Source: Aquisalimonas lutea
GTDB taxonomy: Bacteria > Pseudomonadota > Gammaproteobacteria > Nitrococcales > Aquisalimonadaceae
Direction: 5' to 3'
DNA length: 64,000 bases
NCBI RefSeq assembly: GCF_030409225.1
Contig: NZ_JAUFPK010000001.1
Coordinates: 286,584 to 350,583 of the forward strand
Part shown: positions 10,836 to 19,352 of the stretch, one piece after another
Position numbering within the stretch: the stretch's first letter is position 1
Layout: each line of letters begins with the position of its first letter
The notes under the pieces: generated by a model
Databases searched by the model: none
Seen by the model: the letters and a program-made list of their open reading frames with translations, nothing else
Told to the model about the DNA's origin: nothing
Translations under genes and position numbers: made by a program

Positions 10836-11654
10836 TCACTGCATCGCGCCCGTGGCTACCCAGGCATGCATGGCGAAACCGAGCCGGTCGCCGCTTCGGT
10901 GCCGGCGGATCGTGTCCGCCGAGGCCCGCGTGACGGCGTCGACAAGGGCCGCTTGTGCCCCGGGCCCGGCCTGCCTGATCTCCGGTATCACCGCGGCGCC
11001 GGCCATCGCCGTGAGCTCGATGAAGCGGTCCGGATCGGGGAACTCGGCCGTGAACGATGCCGCCTCGATCCGGACGCCGCGAAAGCCTGCGGCCGTCAGC
11101 GTCCCCTGAAGCGCGTCCGCGTCGCCCAGGGAGAACGGCACCGCCACCCGGGCGAGGGGCACGCCCAGGTAGTCCGCCTCGGCCTCCATCAGCGCCCGGA
11201 ACACCGGGTGGTGCTCCAGGGACCGCCACACGGCGATCACGGCGCGGCCCCCACGGTTCAGGACCCGAGCCATCTCCCGGGCGGCGGCTGCGCGATCCGG
11301 GAAGAACTGGAATCCCTGCTGGCAGACCACCAGGTCCGCGCCGCCGTCGGCCACCGGCAAGCCGTCCGCGCTGCCCTCCCGCCAGTCCACCAATGCGCCG
11401 TCGGCCGCCGGCAGCGACCGCGCCACGGCGAGCATGTCCGGGCTGATATCCACGCCGGTAATGCGCCCGTCCGGGCCGATCCGAGGCGCCAGGCGGCGTG
11501 TCAGGATGCCGGTGCCGCAGGCGACGTCCACGGCGGACTCGCCGGGCTGCGGGGCGGCCGCGGCGAGCACCCGGTCCGCGCAGGGGACGAACAGCGCGGG
11601 ACCGAGATAGCTGTGGTAGGTTTCGGCCGGGTTTTCGGTGATTGCCTCGTCCAT
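10836..11654 (-). CDS. SAM-dependent class I methyltransferase
   Basis: The 272-residue protein has motif I VDVACGTGILTRRLA, an acidic GVDISPDML loop and a DLVVCQQGFQFFPD motif followed by LNRGGRAVIAVW. This is the UbiE/Methyltransf_11 pattern. The ATG at 11654 starts the usual pre-motif helix; the longer in-frame extension is not conserved-looking. The substrate is unknown. It is divergent from an HxlR-type regulator with a 244-bp gap, so that regulator may control it. Confidence 0.85.
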   Translation of the reverse strand: MDEAITENPAETYHSYLGPALFVPCADRVLAAAAPQPGESAVDVACGTGILTRRLAPRIGPDGRITGVDISPDMLAVARSLPAADGALVDWREGSADGLPVADGGADLVVCQQGFQFFPDRAAAAREMARVLNRGGRAVIAVWRSLEHHPVFRALMEAEADYLGVPLARVAVPFSLGDADALQGTLTAAGFRGVRIEAASFTAEFPDPDRFIELTAMAGAAVIPEIRQAGPGAQAALVDAVTRASADTIRRHRSGDRLGFAMHAWVATGAMQ

Positions 11655-11898
11655 CGGTGTGCCCTCCGGTGCTGGGTGGTGGCAGCCTGCGGTCCTCGCG
11701 AGATCGGGCGTCTCCCGCTCAGGCGCGGGCTTCGAGCGCCAGGTTGAAGGGCAGTGCCGCCGGGCGTCGCGGCAGCGGCTGCCACGTCGGGTCCATTCCA
11801 CTGCCGGGGGACGGCGGGAACAACTCCCGAATCTGTAGTGGAATCGGGCTGTTGTCGGGGCCAGAATCGTTACCAGAGAGCTGGGCAATACGGCAGCG

Positions 11899-12615
11899 AT
11901 GCTGTCAGGTAGGCTTGGTATGGGTTACGGACAGTTCTGCCCCCTCGCCCTGGCCTCGGAGGTCGTGGGCGAGCGCTGGACCCCGCTGGTGCTCCGCGAG
12001 CTGTTGCTGGGCGCACGCCGCTTCAACGACATCCAGCGGGGCGTGCCCCGGATGTCGCCGTCGCTGCTGACGCGCCGTCTGCGGACCCTGGAGAACGCCG
12101 GCATTATCGAGCGCAGCCGGAGCGGCGGCCACGTGGAGTACGTGCTCACGCCGGCCGGCGAGGAGCTGCTGCCGACCATCCAGAGCCTGGCGGAATGGGG
12201 GAAGCGCTGGCTGCCGGCAACACTGAGCGCGGACGACGCCGATCCCGACCTGATCATGTGGGACATGCACCGGCGGATGGCGCTGGAGAACATGCCCGAG
12301 AGCCGGACCGTCGTCGAGTTCAACTTCTCCGATCAGCCGCGCGCCAGGCAGCGCCGCTGGCTGGTGGGCGACCGCAGTGGCGTGACCCTGTGCATCACCG
12401 ACCCCGGCTTCGAGGTCGATCTGTTCGTCATGACCGACAGCCGGACGATGACCTGGGTCTGGTACGGCGACGTGTCACTGAAGCGGGCGATTGCCGACGG
12501 CACCATCCGTCTGCACGGCCCGGCCAGGCTTTGCAGCGCGTTCCCGACCTGGCTGAAGCTCAGCCATGTGGCCGATATTCCGCGGAACAACGCCCGGGCC
12601 GGGCTTGCCGGCTGA
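11899..12615 (+). CDS. HxlR-family winged-helix regulator with an extra C-terminal domain
   Basis: Residues about 8-105 form an HxlR-type winged helix: FCPLALASEVVGERWTPLVL, RRFNDIQRGVPRMSPSLLTRRLR and the YVLTPAGEELLP wing. HxlR proteins are usually about 110-120 residues; this one has 238. The extra half (120-238) contains GVTLCITDPGFEVDLFV, FVMTDSRTMT and DVSLKRAIADGTIRLHGP, resembling the sterol-carrier-like domain seen in some HxlR proteins. It may sense a small hydrophobic molecule, but this is inference. A second ATG at 11920 could be the true start. It is divergent from the methyltransferase gene. Confidence 0.83.
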   Translation: MLSGRLGMGYGQFCPLALASEVVGERWTPLVLRELLLGARRFNDIQRGVPRMSPSLLTRRLRTLENAGIIERSRSGGHVEYVLTPAGEELLPTIQSLAEWGKRWLPATLSADDADPDLIMWDMHRRMALENMPESRTVVEFNFSDQPRARQRRWLVGDRSGVTLCITDPGFEVDLFVMTDSRTMTWVWYGDVSLKRAIADGTIRLHGPARLCSAFPTWLKLSHVADIPRNNARAGLAG

Positions 12616-12759
12616 TTTCCGGACAACCCCCGCCGTGCTGCCGTCGTTCAGCCGGCCGACAAGCCTCGCTGTGCTCCGGGGACCGCGCTGCCCCGCCCGC
12701 AAAGCCGATGCGGGCGCGTCGCCCTCGGTGCGGCGACGTCGCCCGGCCGCCTCGCCCAT

Positions 12760-13329
12760 TCAGGGCGCCTCGTTATCCGCGCCGTCGCCGCCGTTGACGG
12801 CCTCGTCCACGGTCTCCCCGACGGATTCGGCACTCTCGCGAATTTCCTCCCACACCGACGAGCCGACTTCCTGCGCACGCTCCCAGGCGTTGCGGCTGCC
12901 CTCGCGGGTATTCTCCCAGGCCTGCTCCAGCCGGTCGCTGGTGCGGTTCCACCAGCCCTGGTCGTACTCGGGCAGGTTCTCCATCTCCTCGCCGCCGACG
13001 GTCATGTGGACCTCGTAGGCGATATCCTTGAACGCGCTCTCCGCCGCCACCGTCTCCACCGTGAACGTGCCCCGCTCGGCGACGATCTCGCGCCCGCCGA
13101 GGCCCAGGACGCTGTTGGTATGCACCACCAGCGAGTGGACCGCCATGGTGTCTCCCAGGAGCAGGTCGTCCACCGTGCCGACCCGCTCGCCCTCGCTGTC
13201 GTGCACCGGCGCCCCGAGGAGGCTGTCCGCCGAGTACAGCCCCTGCGCCGCACCTGCGCTCGCGCTCCAGCCAGCCGCGCCTGCGAGCGTGATGGCGGCG
13301 AGCTGCTGCATGCATCGCTTGCGTATCAT
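12760..13329 (-). CDS. Exported PRC-barrel domain protein
   Basis: A 189-residue protein with a signal peptide ending around ASAGAA (residues 1-27). A PRC-barrel-like domain follows at about 30-100 (SADSLLGAPVHDSEGERVGTVDDLLLGDTM). The C-terminal half is charged, predicted helical and Trp/Glu rich (repeated WE/WN pattern, about 125-175). Start at 13329 is supported by an agggacgg-type ribosome site and by the signal peptide. PRC-barrel proteins of this type occur in cell-envelope and stress contexts; no specific function can be claimed. It stands alone, with 451 bp of non-coding DNA between it and arsC. Confidence 0.75.
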   Translation of the reverse strand: MIRKRCMQQLAAITLAGAAGWSASAGAAQGLYSADSLLGAPVHDSEGERVGTVDDLLLGDTMAVHSLVVHTNSVLGLGGREIVAERGTFTVETVAAESAFKDIAYEVHMTVGGEEMENLPEYDQGWWNRTSDRLEQAWENTREGSRNAWERAQEVGSSVWEEIRESAESVGETVDEAVNGGDGADNEAP

Positions 13330-13781
13330 TGCCGTCCCTCCTGATGATTCACCGCGCTCCACGGCGGCCTTGGCCCCGATGCTGCCGGGGCGGGCCGATG
13401 CCTGCCCCTCATGGTACACCGCACCCTCGCGACGCGTCGTTCTGACAACCAGATGGTGTGCGATGGCCGGATCGCCGGCGAAGCGGACATCCAGCCGCGG
13501 TGAGAACCAGCTCGTGCGGGGCGAGATCGCCTAGTGGACGTCGCCGCTCAGCGGTGCCCGATCCCCGACACCGCTCCACCACGGCAACAACCAGGGGTTC
13601 ATTATCATCCAGAGAAGCATCGGCAGCGCCTCGTTCGGGAGCGGATGCTGTCAATATGGCCGCCCGCCCCCGGCCCACACGTCGAACCCCCGACGTGGCC
13701 GCCCCTGTAACAATTCCGTCACTGGAAACGGGTTACAAGATGCGGATAACGTCTATCCGCTCGGGCCGCGGGGAGAAGGCA
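13330..13781. other. 452-bp non-coding gap between divergent genes
   Basis: I see no convincing gene here; open frames in it lack family features and ribosome sites. Near arsC it holds an interrupted dyad, tgtaac (13706-13711) and gttaca (13732-13737) around ttcc...ggaa. A small hairpin gcggata-acgtc-tatccgc (13742-13760) lies just before the arsC ribosome site. These could be the arsC operator and leader, but no known regulator consensus is matched. Confidence 0.4.
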
Positions 13782-14291
13782 ATGAGCGACACCCGGTTCC
13801 ATACGCTTTTCCTGTGCACCGGAAACTCGGCGCGCAGCATCATGGCGGAGACGATTCTCAACGATCTCGGCTCCGACCGGTTCATCGGCTACAGCGCCGG
13901 AAGCACGCCCGAAGGCGAAGTCCGCCCGGAAGCCCTGCAGCTGCTGGAGCGCATGCAGCTCCCCACCGAAGGACTGCGGAGCAAGAGCTGGGACGAGTTC
14001 GCCGCGGATGATGCGTCGTCGATGGACTTCATCATCACCGTCTGCGACCGTGCAGCGGCAGAACCGTGCCCCGTCTGGCCGGGCCAACCCGTCACGGCCC
14101 ACTGGGGGATTCCCGACCCGGCCGGCGTGGAGGGCACCGAGCGGGAACGCATCCAGGCCTACCGGGAGGCGTTCTTCGCCCTGCAGAACCGCATCCGGCT
14201 GCTTCTCAACCTGCCGTTTGCATCCCTCGACCGAATGCGGCTTCAACAGCGGCTGGACCGGATCGGCCAGGACGGTGATACGGCTGAGTGA
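13782..14291 (+). CDS. arsC: Arsenate reductase, low-molecular-weight phosphatase type
   Basis: A 169-residue protein of the LMW tyrosine-phosphatase fold. The P-loop CTGNSARS (Cys11, CX5R) is followed downstream by ITVCDRAAAEPCPVWPGQP, which supplies the two further cysteines of the thioredoxin-type ArsC relay, and by the TAHWGIPDPA motif. The ATG at 13782 has a gggagaagg ribosome site. It reduces arsenate to arsenite in the cytoplasm. No arsR, arsB or acr3 gene is adjacent, so export must be encoded elsewhere if the gene serves resistance. It converges with the PaiB-like gene, with a gap of only 6 bp. Confidence 0.9.
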   Translation: MSDTRFHTLFLCTGNSARSIMAETILNDLGSDRFIGYSAGSTPEGEVRPEALQLLERMQLPTEGLRSKSWDEFAADDASSMDFIITVCDRAAAEPCPVWPGQPVTAHWGIPDPAGVEGTERERIQAYREAFFALQNRIRLLLNLPFASLDRMRLQQRLDRIGQDGDTAE

Positions 14292-14297
14292 ATCGTT

Positions 14298-14936
14298 CTA
14301 GCTTTTGCTACCGACCGTGCCGAGCATTGCCTCCGAGATCTCCTGCGCGCCACGCTTACGAAGTTCCTCGGCCGCGTTGACGCGATCTCGCTCGTCCTTG
14401 TTCTGGCTGAGCTTCCACTTGCCGATCATCTCCGTGATCTCGATCTCGATGCCAACGATGTTCGATAGCATCTCATCGATGTACTCCGGCGAAGAATCCG
14501 TCATCTTCCAGGGCCCGGGCGAGCCGGTCTGCCCTTCGTGCGTGCGCGTGAGCCGAGCGACCACGCCGCGCAGGAATCTCTCGTCGTCCCGGATCCGGAC
14601 TCGTCCATGGACATGCACGACACGGTAGTTCCACGTCGGGACCTGGCGATGGGACTCGTGCTTGCTGGGGTACCAGTTCGGCGATATGTAGGCATCATCA
14701 GCGCGGAAGATAACAAGCGCCTCGTCCCCGTCGTTCGCCTCCCGCCATAAATGATTGGCCCGCGCGACATGGCCCAGGAGCTTCCTGTCGCCGCCCGCTT
14801 CGTCGATCAGAAAGGGCAGATGATTGGCGTCGAGCCCGTCGGGACCGTTCATCACCAATGCGCCCAGAGGACAGGCCGCGATCGTTCGCAGCAGCTGCTC
14901 ATCGCGCGCTTCTTCAAAATGGCTTGGCAAATACAT
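14298..14936 (-). CDS. PaiB-like FMN-binding protein
   Basis: A 212-residue single-domain protein matching the PaiB family from its first residues (MYLPSHFEEARDEQLLRTI). It has the DANHLPFLID, GHVARANHLWRE, VIFRADDAYISPNWYPSKHE and VPTWNYRVVHVHGR motifs and the C-terminal GIEIEITEMIGKWKLSQNK stretch. Family members have a split-barrel flavin-binding fold. In Bacillus PaiB is described as a negative regulator of sporulation and protease genes. In proteobacteria the role is unclear and may be enzymatic. It stands alone, 115 bp after the end of the diguanylate cyclase gene on the same strand. Confidence 0.88.
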   Translation of the reverse strand: MYLPSHFEEARDEQLLRTIAACPLGALVMNGPDGLDANHLPFLIDEAGGDRKLLGHVARANHLWREANDGDEALVIFRADDAYISPNWYPSKHESHRQVPTWNYRVVHVHGRVRIRDDERFLRGVVARLTRTHEGQTGSPGPWKMTDSSPEYIDEMLSNIVGIEIEITEMIGKWKLSQNKDERDRVNAAEELRKRGAQEISEAMLGTVGSKS

Positions 14937-15051
14937 GAGATGACCTCAACGACATGATCCCCTGATCGTACCGGGTTAGCAGCCACGCGCCATATGCGTG
15001 TATTGCGATGGCCCGAGGTCGTCAGCGTCGCGGTTGCAACAGGGGCTCCCA

Positions 15052-16035
15052 CTACGAGGAAGATCGATTCGTCCGACGGTCGACGACGACCCGGTTCCGG
15101 CCATCGTCCTTGGCCCGGTACAGCGCCCTGTCGGCGCGGCCGACCAACTCGTTGGCCGACTCGCCCGGCCGCCATTGTGCGGCGCCGATACTGGCGGTGA
15201 CCGAAAGGCGTTCCGCGGGGCTGTCCATGACGGCAATCGCCTCGCGCAGCCGTTCGGCCAGAACGGCGGCGCCGTCGCCGTCCGTATTGGGAACGAGGAC
15301 AATGAACTCCTCCCCGCCCCAGCGGGCAACCACATCCGGCGCCCTGAGGGTGGCCTGCAGCGTCGCCGCGACGCATCGCAGTACCTCGTCGCCCTGCAGG
15401 TGGCCGTGGGTGTCGTTGATCGCCTTGAAGTCATCGAGATCGACGAGCAGCAGGGAGAACGGGTCACCGTATCGGCTGGCTGCGTCGATCTGCGTGGTGA
15501 GCAGGGCATCGAAATGACGCCGGTTCGGAAGGCTGGTAAGCAGATCCGTGCGCAACAGCCGCTCGATTTCCTCGGCGCGCTGGCTGAGCGTGCGATTGGC
15601 GCGCACGAGGGCACGTTCCTGGTCGGCATAGTCCTCGGTCAACGCCAGGAGCTGGCGCTGCAGTTGCCGGTCCTGTTCAACCTCCCGCTCACACGCCACC
15701 ACGAGATGAGCGCCCTGGCGATACACGCCGCCGACCCAGGTCTCCGATTCGCCGTCCATGTTCCCCAGCGTCATCCACCCGGTGAACACCTCGCCATCGG
15801 TGGCGGATTCCGCCTTGTCGAGGAGCTCGCCGAACCGCGGGTTGATGAACAGGGAGCGGACGTCCTGCCCGGACGGCGGGTTGTCCGCCGCGGACGCCAG
15901 CGCCAGGAATCCCTGGTTGGCATCCGCTACCCGGCCGCGGTGATCGAGCACCGCGAGCAGTACGCTGCGCAGCGGGCGGAGATAGGACGGGATCTCCGGG
16001 ACACCGTCCGAGCCATTCGTCAGCGGAGCAGTCAC
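15052..16035 (-). CDS. PAS-like sensor diguanylate cyclase (GGDEF)
   Basis: A 327-residue cytoplasmic protein. Residues about 18-115 look like a PAS domain (VLLAVLDHRGRVADANQGFLAL). Residues about 117-160 are a heptad-rich linker. Residues 161-320 are a GGDEF domain (TDLLTSLPNRRHFD) with active motif GGEEF (240-244). A complete inhibitory-site motif RAPD (231-234) lies five residues ahead. It should make cyclic di-GMP with product feedback. No membrane segment is seen. The GTG at 16035 forms a GTGA overlap with the stop of the cobalamin-binding protein gene, so the two are translationally coupled and may act as sensor and output. Confidence 0.88.
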   Translation of the reverse strand: MTAPLTNGSDGVPEIPSYLRPLRSVLLAVLDHRGRVADANQGFLALASAADNPPSGQDVRSLFINPRFGELLDKAESATDGEVFTGWMTLGNMDGESETWVGGVYRQGAHLVVACEREVEQDRQLQRQLLALTEDYADQERALVRANRTLSQRAEEIERLLRTDLLTSLPNRRHFDALLTTQIDAASRYGDPFSLLLVDLDDFKAINDTHGHLQGDEVLRCVAATLQATLRAPDVVARWGGEEFIVLVPNTDGDGAAVLAERLREAIAVMDSPAERLSVTASIGAAQWRPGESANELVGRADRALYRAKDDGRNRVVVDRRTNRSSS

Positions 16036-17093
16036 GCGTACTCCTCCAGCGCAGTTCGTGGCTGCGCATGCCATTGATCCAGCCCGAGGCGTTGCGCAAG
16101 ATTCGGAACCGCATCGAGACCGGCGCCCCCGGCGATGATCCGCGGCGCCGCGTCCCCGCATGCGGAACGAATGCGGTCCACGGCCTCCTTCAAGGCGGGC
16201 AGCTGCCGGATCAGCGCAACGGAGAGCCCGACCAGCTCCGGTTGCGTCTCCAGGATACGCTCGACCAGGGAGTCGATCGGCGTATCGGCGCCGAGGTAGT
16301 CCACCTCCCAGCCCTCGAGCTCGAAGGCGTCAGCCGCAATGCGGGCTCCCAGGACGTGCTGGTTGGAAGGAACGCACGCAAAGAGCGCCCTGCGGCCGTT
16401 CCCGGCTGCCGGCGTCGCCTCGGCGAGCTGCCGCACCAGCAATCGCTGCGCCAGCGCGGTCGCGAGTTGCTCCTGGGCCACGCTGACCTTCCGCGCCTGC
16501 CAGCCCTCGCCGATACGATACAGGGCCGGTTGCACCAGGCGAACGGCCATGTCCACATAGCCATGCTCGGCCGTCGCCGCGGCGACGATCTCCTCACAGC
16601 GGCGCTGATCCCCCCGTATCAGGCTCTCCGCGAGGACCTCCGTGCAGGGATGACAGGCCGTGGCGTCGATGGACGAGTGGGGACCACGGCCCAGAGCGGG
16701 TGATTGCTCGAGGGCACGGCGTCCACCCTCGAGAACCGCGTTCACCAGATCGAACTGCGCCGAGGGAAGCCGGTCGCGGAAGAAGTCGCGAAGAAGGTCG
16801 ACCGATCGCGGCAGCGAGTCCGGAGGCACGCCGCGAGCCGCGAGAAGCTCGTTCAGCCATACCACATACTGGCCGAACAGGGCGGGCTCACCGGCAATCA
16901 GGCTCCCGGCGATGTAGTCGAAGAGGGCGTCCACATCGTCCCGGCCGCTGTCGCCGAACACATCCTCGCCCGCGGCCGTTCGCTCGCAGACGGCCGCCAT
17001 GACCTCATCCACCGCCTGGGCACGGTACTGCTCCACGGCCTGCGCGGCTGCAGCGCCTTGTTCCAGAGGTATCGAGGGATTGGCTGGCACCAT
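16032..17093 (-). CDS. Cobalamin-binding sensor-like protein
   Basis: A 353-residue soluble protein. An N-terminal helical region (1-150) precedes a B12-binding module. Its helical cap (about 150-222) contains W198-x9-E208-Gln209, close to the W-x9-EH motif of CarH-type photoreceptors. Its Rossmann-like part (about 234-353) carries NQHVLG (244-249, His246 in the ligand position of DxHxxG), SVAL and GGAG. There is no methyltransferase, mutase or MerR domain, so a sensory role is more likely than catalysis. It is coupled by a GTGA overlap to a GGDEF gene. Candidate ligands are adenosyl- or methylcobalamin. Light sensing is only a hypothesis because the second His of CarH is Gln here. Confidence 0.82.
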   Translation of the reverse strand: MVPANPSIPLEQGAAAAQAVEQYRAQAVDEVMAAVCERTAAGEDVFGDSGRDDVDALFDYIAGSLIAGEPALFGQYVVWLNELLAARGVPPDSLPRSVDLLRDFFRDRLPSAQFDLVNAVLEGGRRALEQSPALGRGPHSSIDATACHPCTEVLAESLIRGDQRRCEEIVAAATAEHGYVDMAVRLVQPALYRIGEGWQARKVSVAQEQLATALAQRLLVRQLAEATPAAGNGRRALFACVPSNQHVLGARIAADAFELEGWEVDYLGADTPIDSLVERILETQPELVGLSVALIRQLPALKEAVDRIRSACGDAAPRIIAGGAGLDAVPNLAQRLGLDQWHAQPRTALEEYA

Positions 17094-17341
17094 CCGTCCA
17101 CCCTATTCGGTCACGCGTTGAGCCCGTGATCGTCTCCCCGCCGGAGCGGGACCCGGAGACGACCCATCACCGCCGACATTGTACAACCTCGGCCGGGTCA
17201 ACCACGCCCGTGATCTCCGCCCCTGCCCCCTCGATCGGCGGTCGACCGCAAGCCACGGCCCGTTCAGCGGGCGTTCAGTTGCCATTCGTATCCTGGGTTG
17301 TGAGACGGGACGAATGCGTCACGAACAGGAGGAGGTGTGTC

Positions 17342-17965
17342 ATGAGCAACCGAAACTGGCCCCGGAACGCGCTGGCGTCCGCCGCGCTGGTCCTGGCTCT
17401 GGCCGGCTTGACGACCCCGGCACTGGCCAAGGGCCCGCCGTCACACGCAGCAGCGCCGGCCCACGCGGCGACGGCGCATCACGGTGACAGGCATGGATTC
17501 CGGAGCGAGTCCCGGCGCTATTCCGATTACGCCCGGGTGGTCGAGGTGCAGCCCGTCTACCGGGAGGTGCGGGTCAGCCAGCCCCGCCGCGAATGCCACG
17601 ACGAGCGGGTCGTGCACCGCCACCGCGAAGGCCCGGGCGAGGCCGGGTCGGCGATCATCGGCGGCATCGTCGGCGGCATCATCGGTCACCAGATCGGCGA
17701 CGGCAGAGGTCGGGATGCCGCAACGGCGATCGGTGCCGTCGCCGGCACCGCGGCGGGCAGCCACTTCGCCCGCAGCCGCGGGCGCACCGTGGAGCGCACG
17801 GGCTACGAGACCGTATGCCGCACGGTCGACGAAGTCCACTACGAGGAGCGCGTCGACGGCTATGACGTAACCTACCGATACGATGGGCGCGAGTACACGA
17901 CGCGCATGAACGAGGACCCGGGCAGGCACATCCGTGTCCGCGTCGGCGTCGACCCGGTGCGCTAG
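17342..17965 (+). CDS. Exported glycine-zipper (17-kDa-antigen-like) envelope protein
   Basis: A 207-residue protein. A signal peptide (residues 1-29, ending TTPALA) precedes a His/Ala-rich spacer and an Arg-rich segment (VYREVRVSQPRRECHDERVV). A glycine-zipper 2TM domain follows at about 100-140 (GSAIIGGIVGGIIGHQIGDG, then GAVAGTAAGSHFA). The C-terminal stretch GYETVCRTVDEVHYEERVDG with YDVTYRYDGREYTTRM is typical of this family. The Shine-Dalgarno aggaggagg sits just before the ATG. Members are outer-membrane or periplasmic proteins of unclear function. It is monocistronic. Confidence 0.82.
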   Translation: MSNRNWPRNALASAALVLALAGLTTPALAKGPPSHAAAPAHAATAHHGDRHGFRSESRRYSDYARVVEVQPVYREVRVSQPRRECHDERVVHRHREGPGEAGSAIIGGIVGGIIGHQIGDGRGRDAATAIGAVAGTAAGSHFARSRGRTVERTGYETVCRTVDEVHYEERVDGYDVTYRYDGREYTTRMNEDPGRHIRVRVGVDPVR

Positions 17966-18180
17966 TGTCCTGTAACCGCTCGCTGTGGAGATGGCCATCC
18001 TCTACGGCGGCTACGCCTGCCGATGTTGGGTAGTCAGGCCGAACAGTTGGCGTGTACACGTGGCATTGAGCAAGGCCGTTGCCGCCAGCGTCGGGTTGCG
18101 CCGGTGCCCGGTTCGCGAGCGACATAGCCGGCTCAAGCCGGCCACGGACGCTGGAGGCACCAATTGCCCGCCAAGGAGAA

Positions 18181-18456
18181 CTACTCGTCTTTCTCGAGCT
18201 CGTCACGCGCCCGCTCGTACTCGCGGTACGGCATATCGGCCTGACGCTGGCATTCCGGTTGCTCGCTGGGGGGCAGGCGCTCGCAGGCTTGCATGCGCTG
18301 GGGGCGGCTGCCTTCGTACAAGCCCCGGGAGGAGCATCCGGCGGCGAGGGCGATCACCGCGGCCAGGGCAACGACGAGCAGTACCCGCGACAGCGAGAAC
18401 GGCGTTGCCGTGGCTTTCGTGGACGTGCGGCCGGGTCGGTTCGGAGGCCTTGTCAT
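18181..18456 (-). CDS. Small predicted lipoprotein
   Basis: A 91-residue protein. A basic N-terminus and a hydrophobic segment (about 23-40, LSRVLLVVALAAVIALAAGC) end in a lipobox with Cys41. A short charged tail is rich in Arg, Gln and Glu. I recognise no family. Its start forms an ATGA overlap with the end of the XRE regulator gene, making it the third gene of a coupled DUF2975-XRE-lipoprotein operon. This supports it being a real gene. Confidence 0.7.
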   Translation of the reverse strand: MTRPPNRPGRTSTKATATPFSLSRVLLVVALAAVIALAAGCSSRGLYEGSRPQRMQACERLPPSEQPECQRQADMPYREYERARDELEKDE

Positions 18457-18668
18457 TCCGTCTCCTCAGGCGTGTAGCGCAGAATGTCGCCGGGCTGGCA
18501 GTCCAGGTATTCGCAGATCCGCGCCAGGGTCTCGAAGCGGATGCCTTTGACCTTGCCGCGTTTGAGCAGGGAGAGGTTTGCCTCGGTGATGCCCACGAAC
18601 GCGGCGAGGTCCTTGGAGCGCACTTTCCGGCGCGCCAGGATCACGTCCAGGTTGACCTCGATGCCCAT
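18453..18668 (-). CDS. Short XRE-family (YozG-like) DNA-binding protein
   Basis: A 71-residue Cro/C1-type helix-turn-helix protein: VNLDVILARRKVRSKDLAAF, then GITEANLSLLKRGKVKGIRF, and ETLARICEYLDCQPGDILRY. This is the compact XRE form that typically partners DUF2975 membrane proteins. The ATG overlaps the stop of the DUF2975 gene (TGATG) and its stop overlaps the next ATG (ATGA). It probably regulates its own operon. Confidence 0.9.
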   Translation of the reverse strand: MGIEVNLDVILARRKVRSKDLAAFVGITEANLSLLKRGKVKGIRFETLARICEYLDCQPGDILRYTPEETE

Positions 18669-19219
18669 CAAACGATCTGCGCGTGCTCGTCCGCCAGGTC
18701 GGCCGCCCGGGCCATGACCGCCGCAATCGCCCACAGGACGCCGCCAAAGAACAAGGCCAGCACCGGCGTGGAGCCCACGTGGAAGGCCAGCGCCCGGCTG
18801 CCGGGCGGGTTGGACCAGGTCATCACCACGCTCAGCAGCGGCGGCACCAGCAACCCGGCGAGCCCGGACATGACCACCCGGGCGGCGAACGAGCGCAGTG
18901 CCCGGGCAATATCCGCCGAGAAGAAGACCCCGCCGCGGAACAGGCGAAAGCAGCGTGCCGCCGCCAGCAGCGCGGCCGCCAGCAATGCCGACGGCACCAG
19001 GGCCAGCGCGCCGCCGAGTAGCCACTGCCACGAGTCCAGGGCCACGGGCATGGGCAGATTGGCGCGCGCCATGATTGCTGCCGGGCCGCCCAGGAACCAT
19101 AAGGCTGCCACCGACGCCGGAATGACCGTCGCCAGGCCCAGGCTGGTCCACGCCAGCCATGCGCTGAGCCGCTGTAGCCCGGGTTCGCTGAGCATTAAAC
19201 GGGCGGTGGGCTGGGCCAT
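18668..19219 (-). CDS. DUF2975 membrane protein
   Basis: A 183-residue protein with four predicted membrane helices (about 20-45, 62-85, 108-132 and 148-172). The segment between helices 2 and 3, FRLFRGGVFFSADIARALRSFA, is characteristic of DUF2975. These proteins are commonly coupled to a short XRE repressor, as here. Start at 19219 gives the family-like MAQPTARLMLSEPG beginning. The molecular role is unknown. Confidence 0.83.
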   Translation of the reverse strand: MAQPTARLMLSEPGLQRLSAWLAWTSLGLATVIPASVAALWFLGGPAAIMARANLPMPVALDSWQWLLGGALALVPSALLAAALLAAARCFRLFRGGVFFSADIARALRSFAARVVMSGLAGLLVPPLLSVVMTWSNPPGSRALAFHVGSTPVLALFFGGVLWAIAAVMARAADLADEHAQIV

Positions 19220-19264
19220 GGGGCCTCCAGGCGTGGCGGTTGCTTGTGGAATTATTGTTTTACA

Positions 19265-19279
19265 GCAATTCAATATTGC
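19265..19279. promoter_or_regulatory. Inverted repeat upstream of the DUF2975-XRE operon
   Basis: The inverted repeat gcaat-tcaat-attgc lies in an unusually AT-rich stretch (19249-19292) about 50 bp before the operon start, with another gcaat at 19283. It is a plausible operator for the XRE protein. Confidence 0.35.
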
Positions 19280-19352
19280 CACGCAATAAATTAGGCGCCC
19301 GGGTTCGGCGCCGCGACAGGTACCGGGCGTGAGGCCCGCGGCACCGCCCGTG

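Noticed and set aside
13742..13760. Riboswitch in the arsC leader
   Set aside because: Only a 7-bp hairpin is present; no conserved riboswitch core could be recognised.
17965..18180. Possible insertion-sequence remnant: gtgtcctgtaacc at 17965-17977 recurs at 59295-59307
   Set aside because: A single shared 13-mer is expected by chance in 64 kb, no transposase fragment is recognisable between 17966 and 18180, and no matching inverted end was found.
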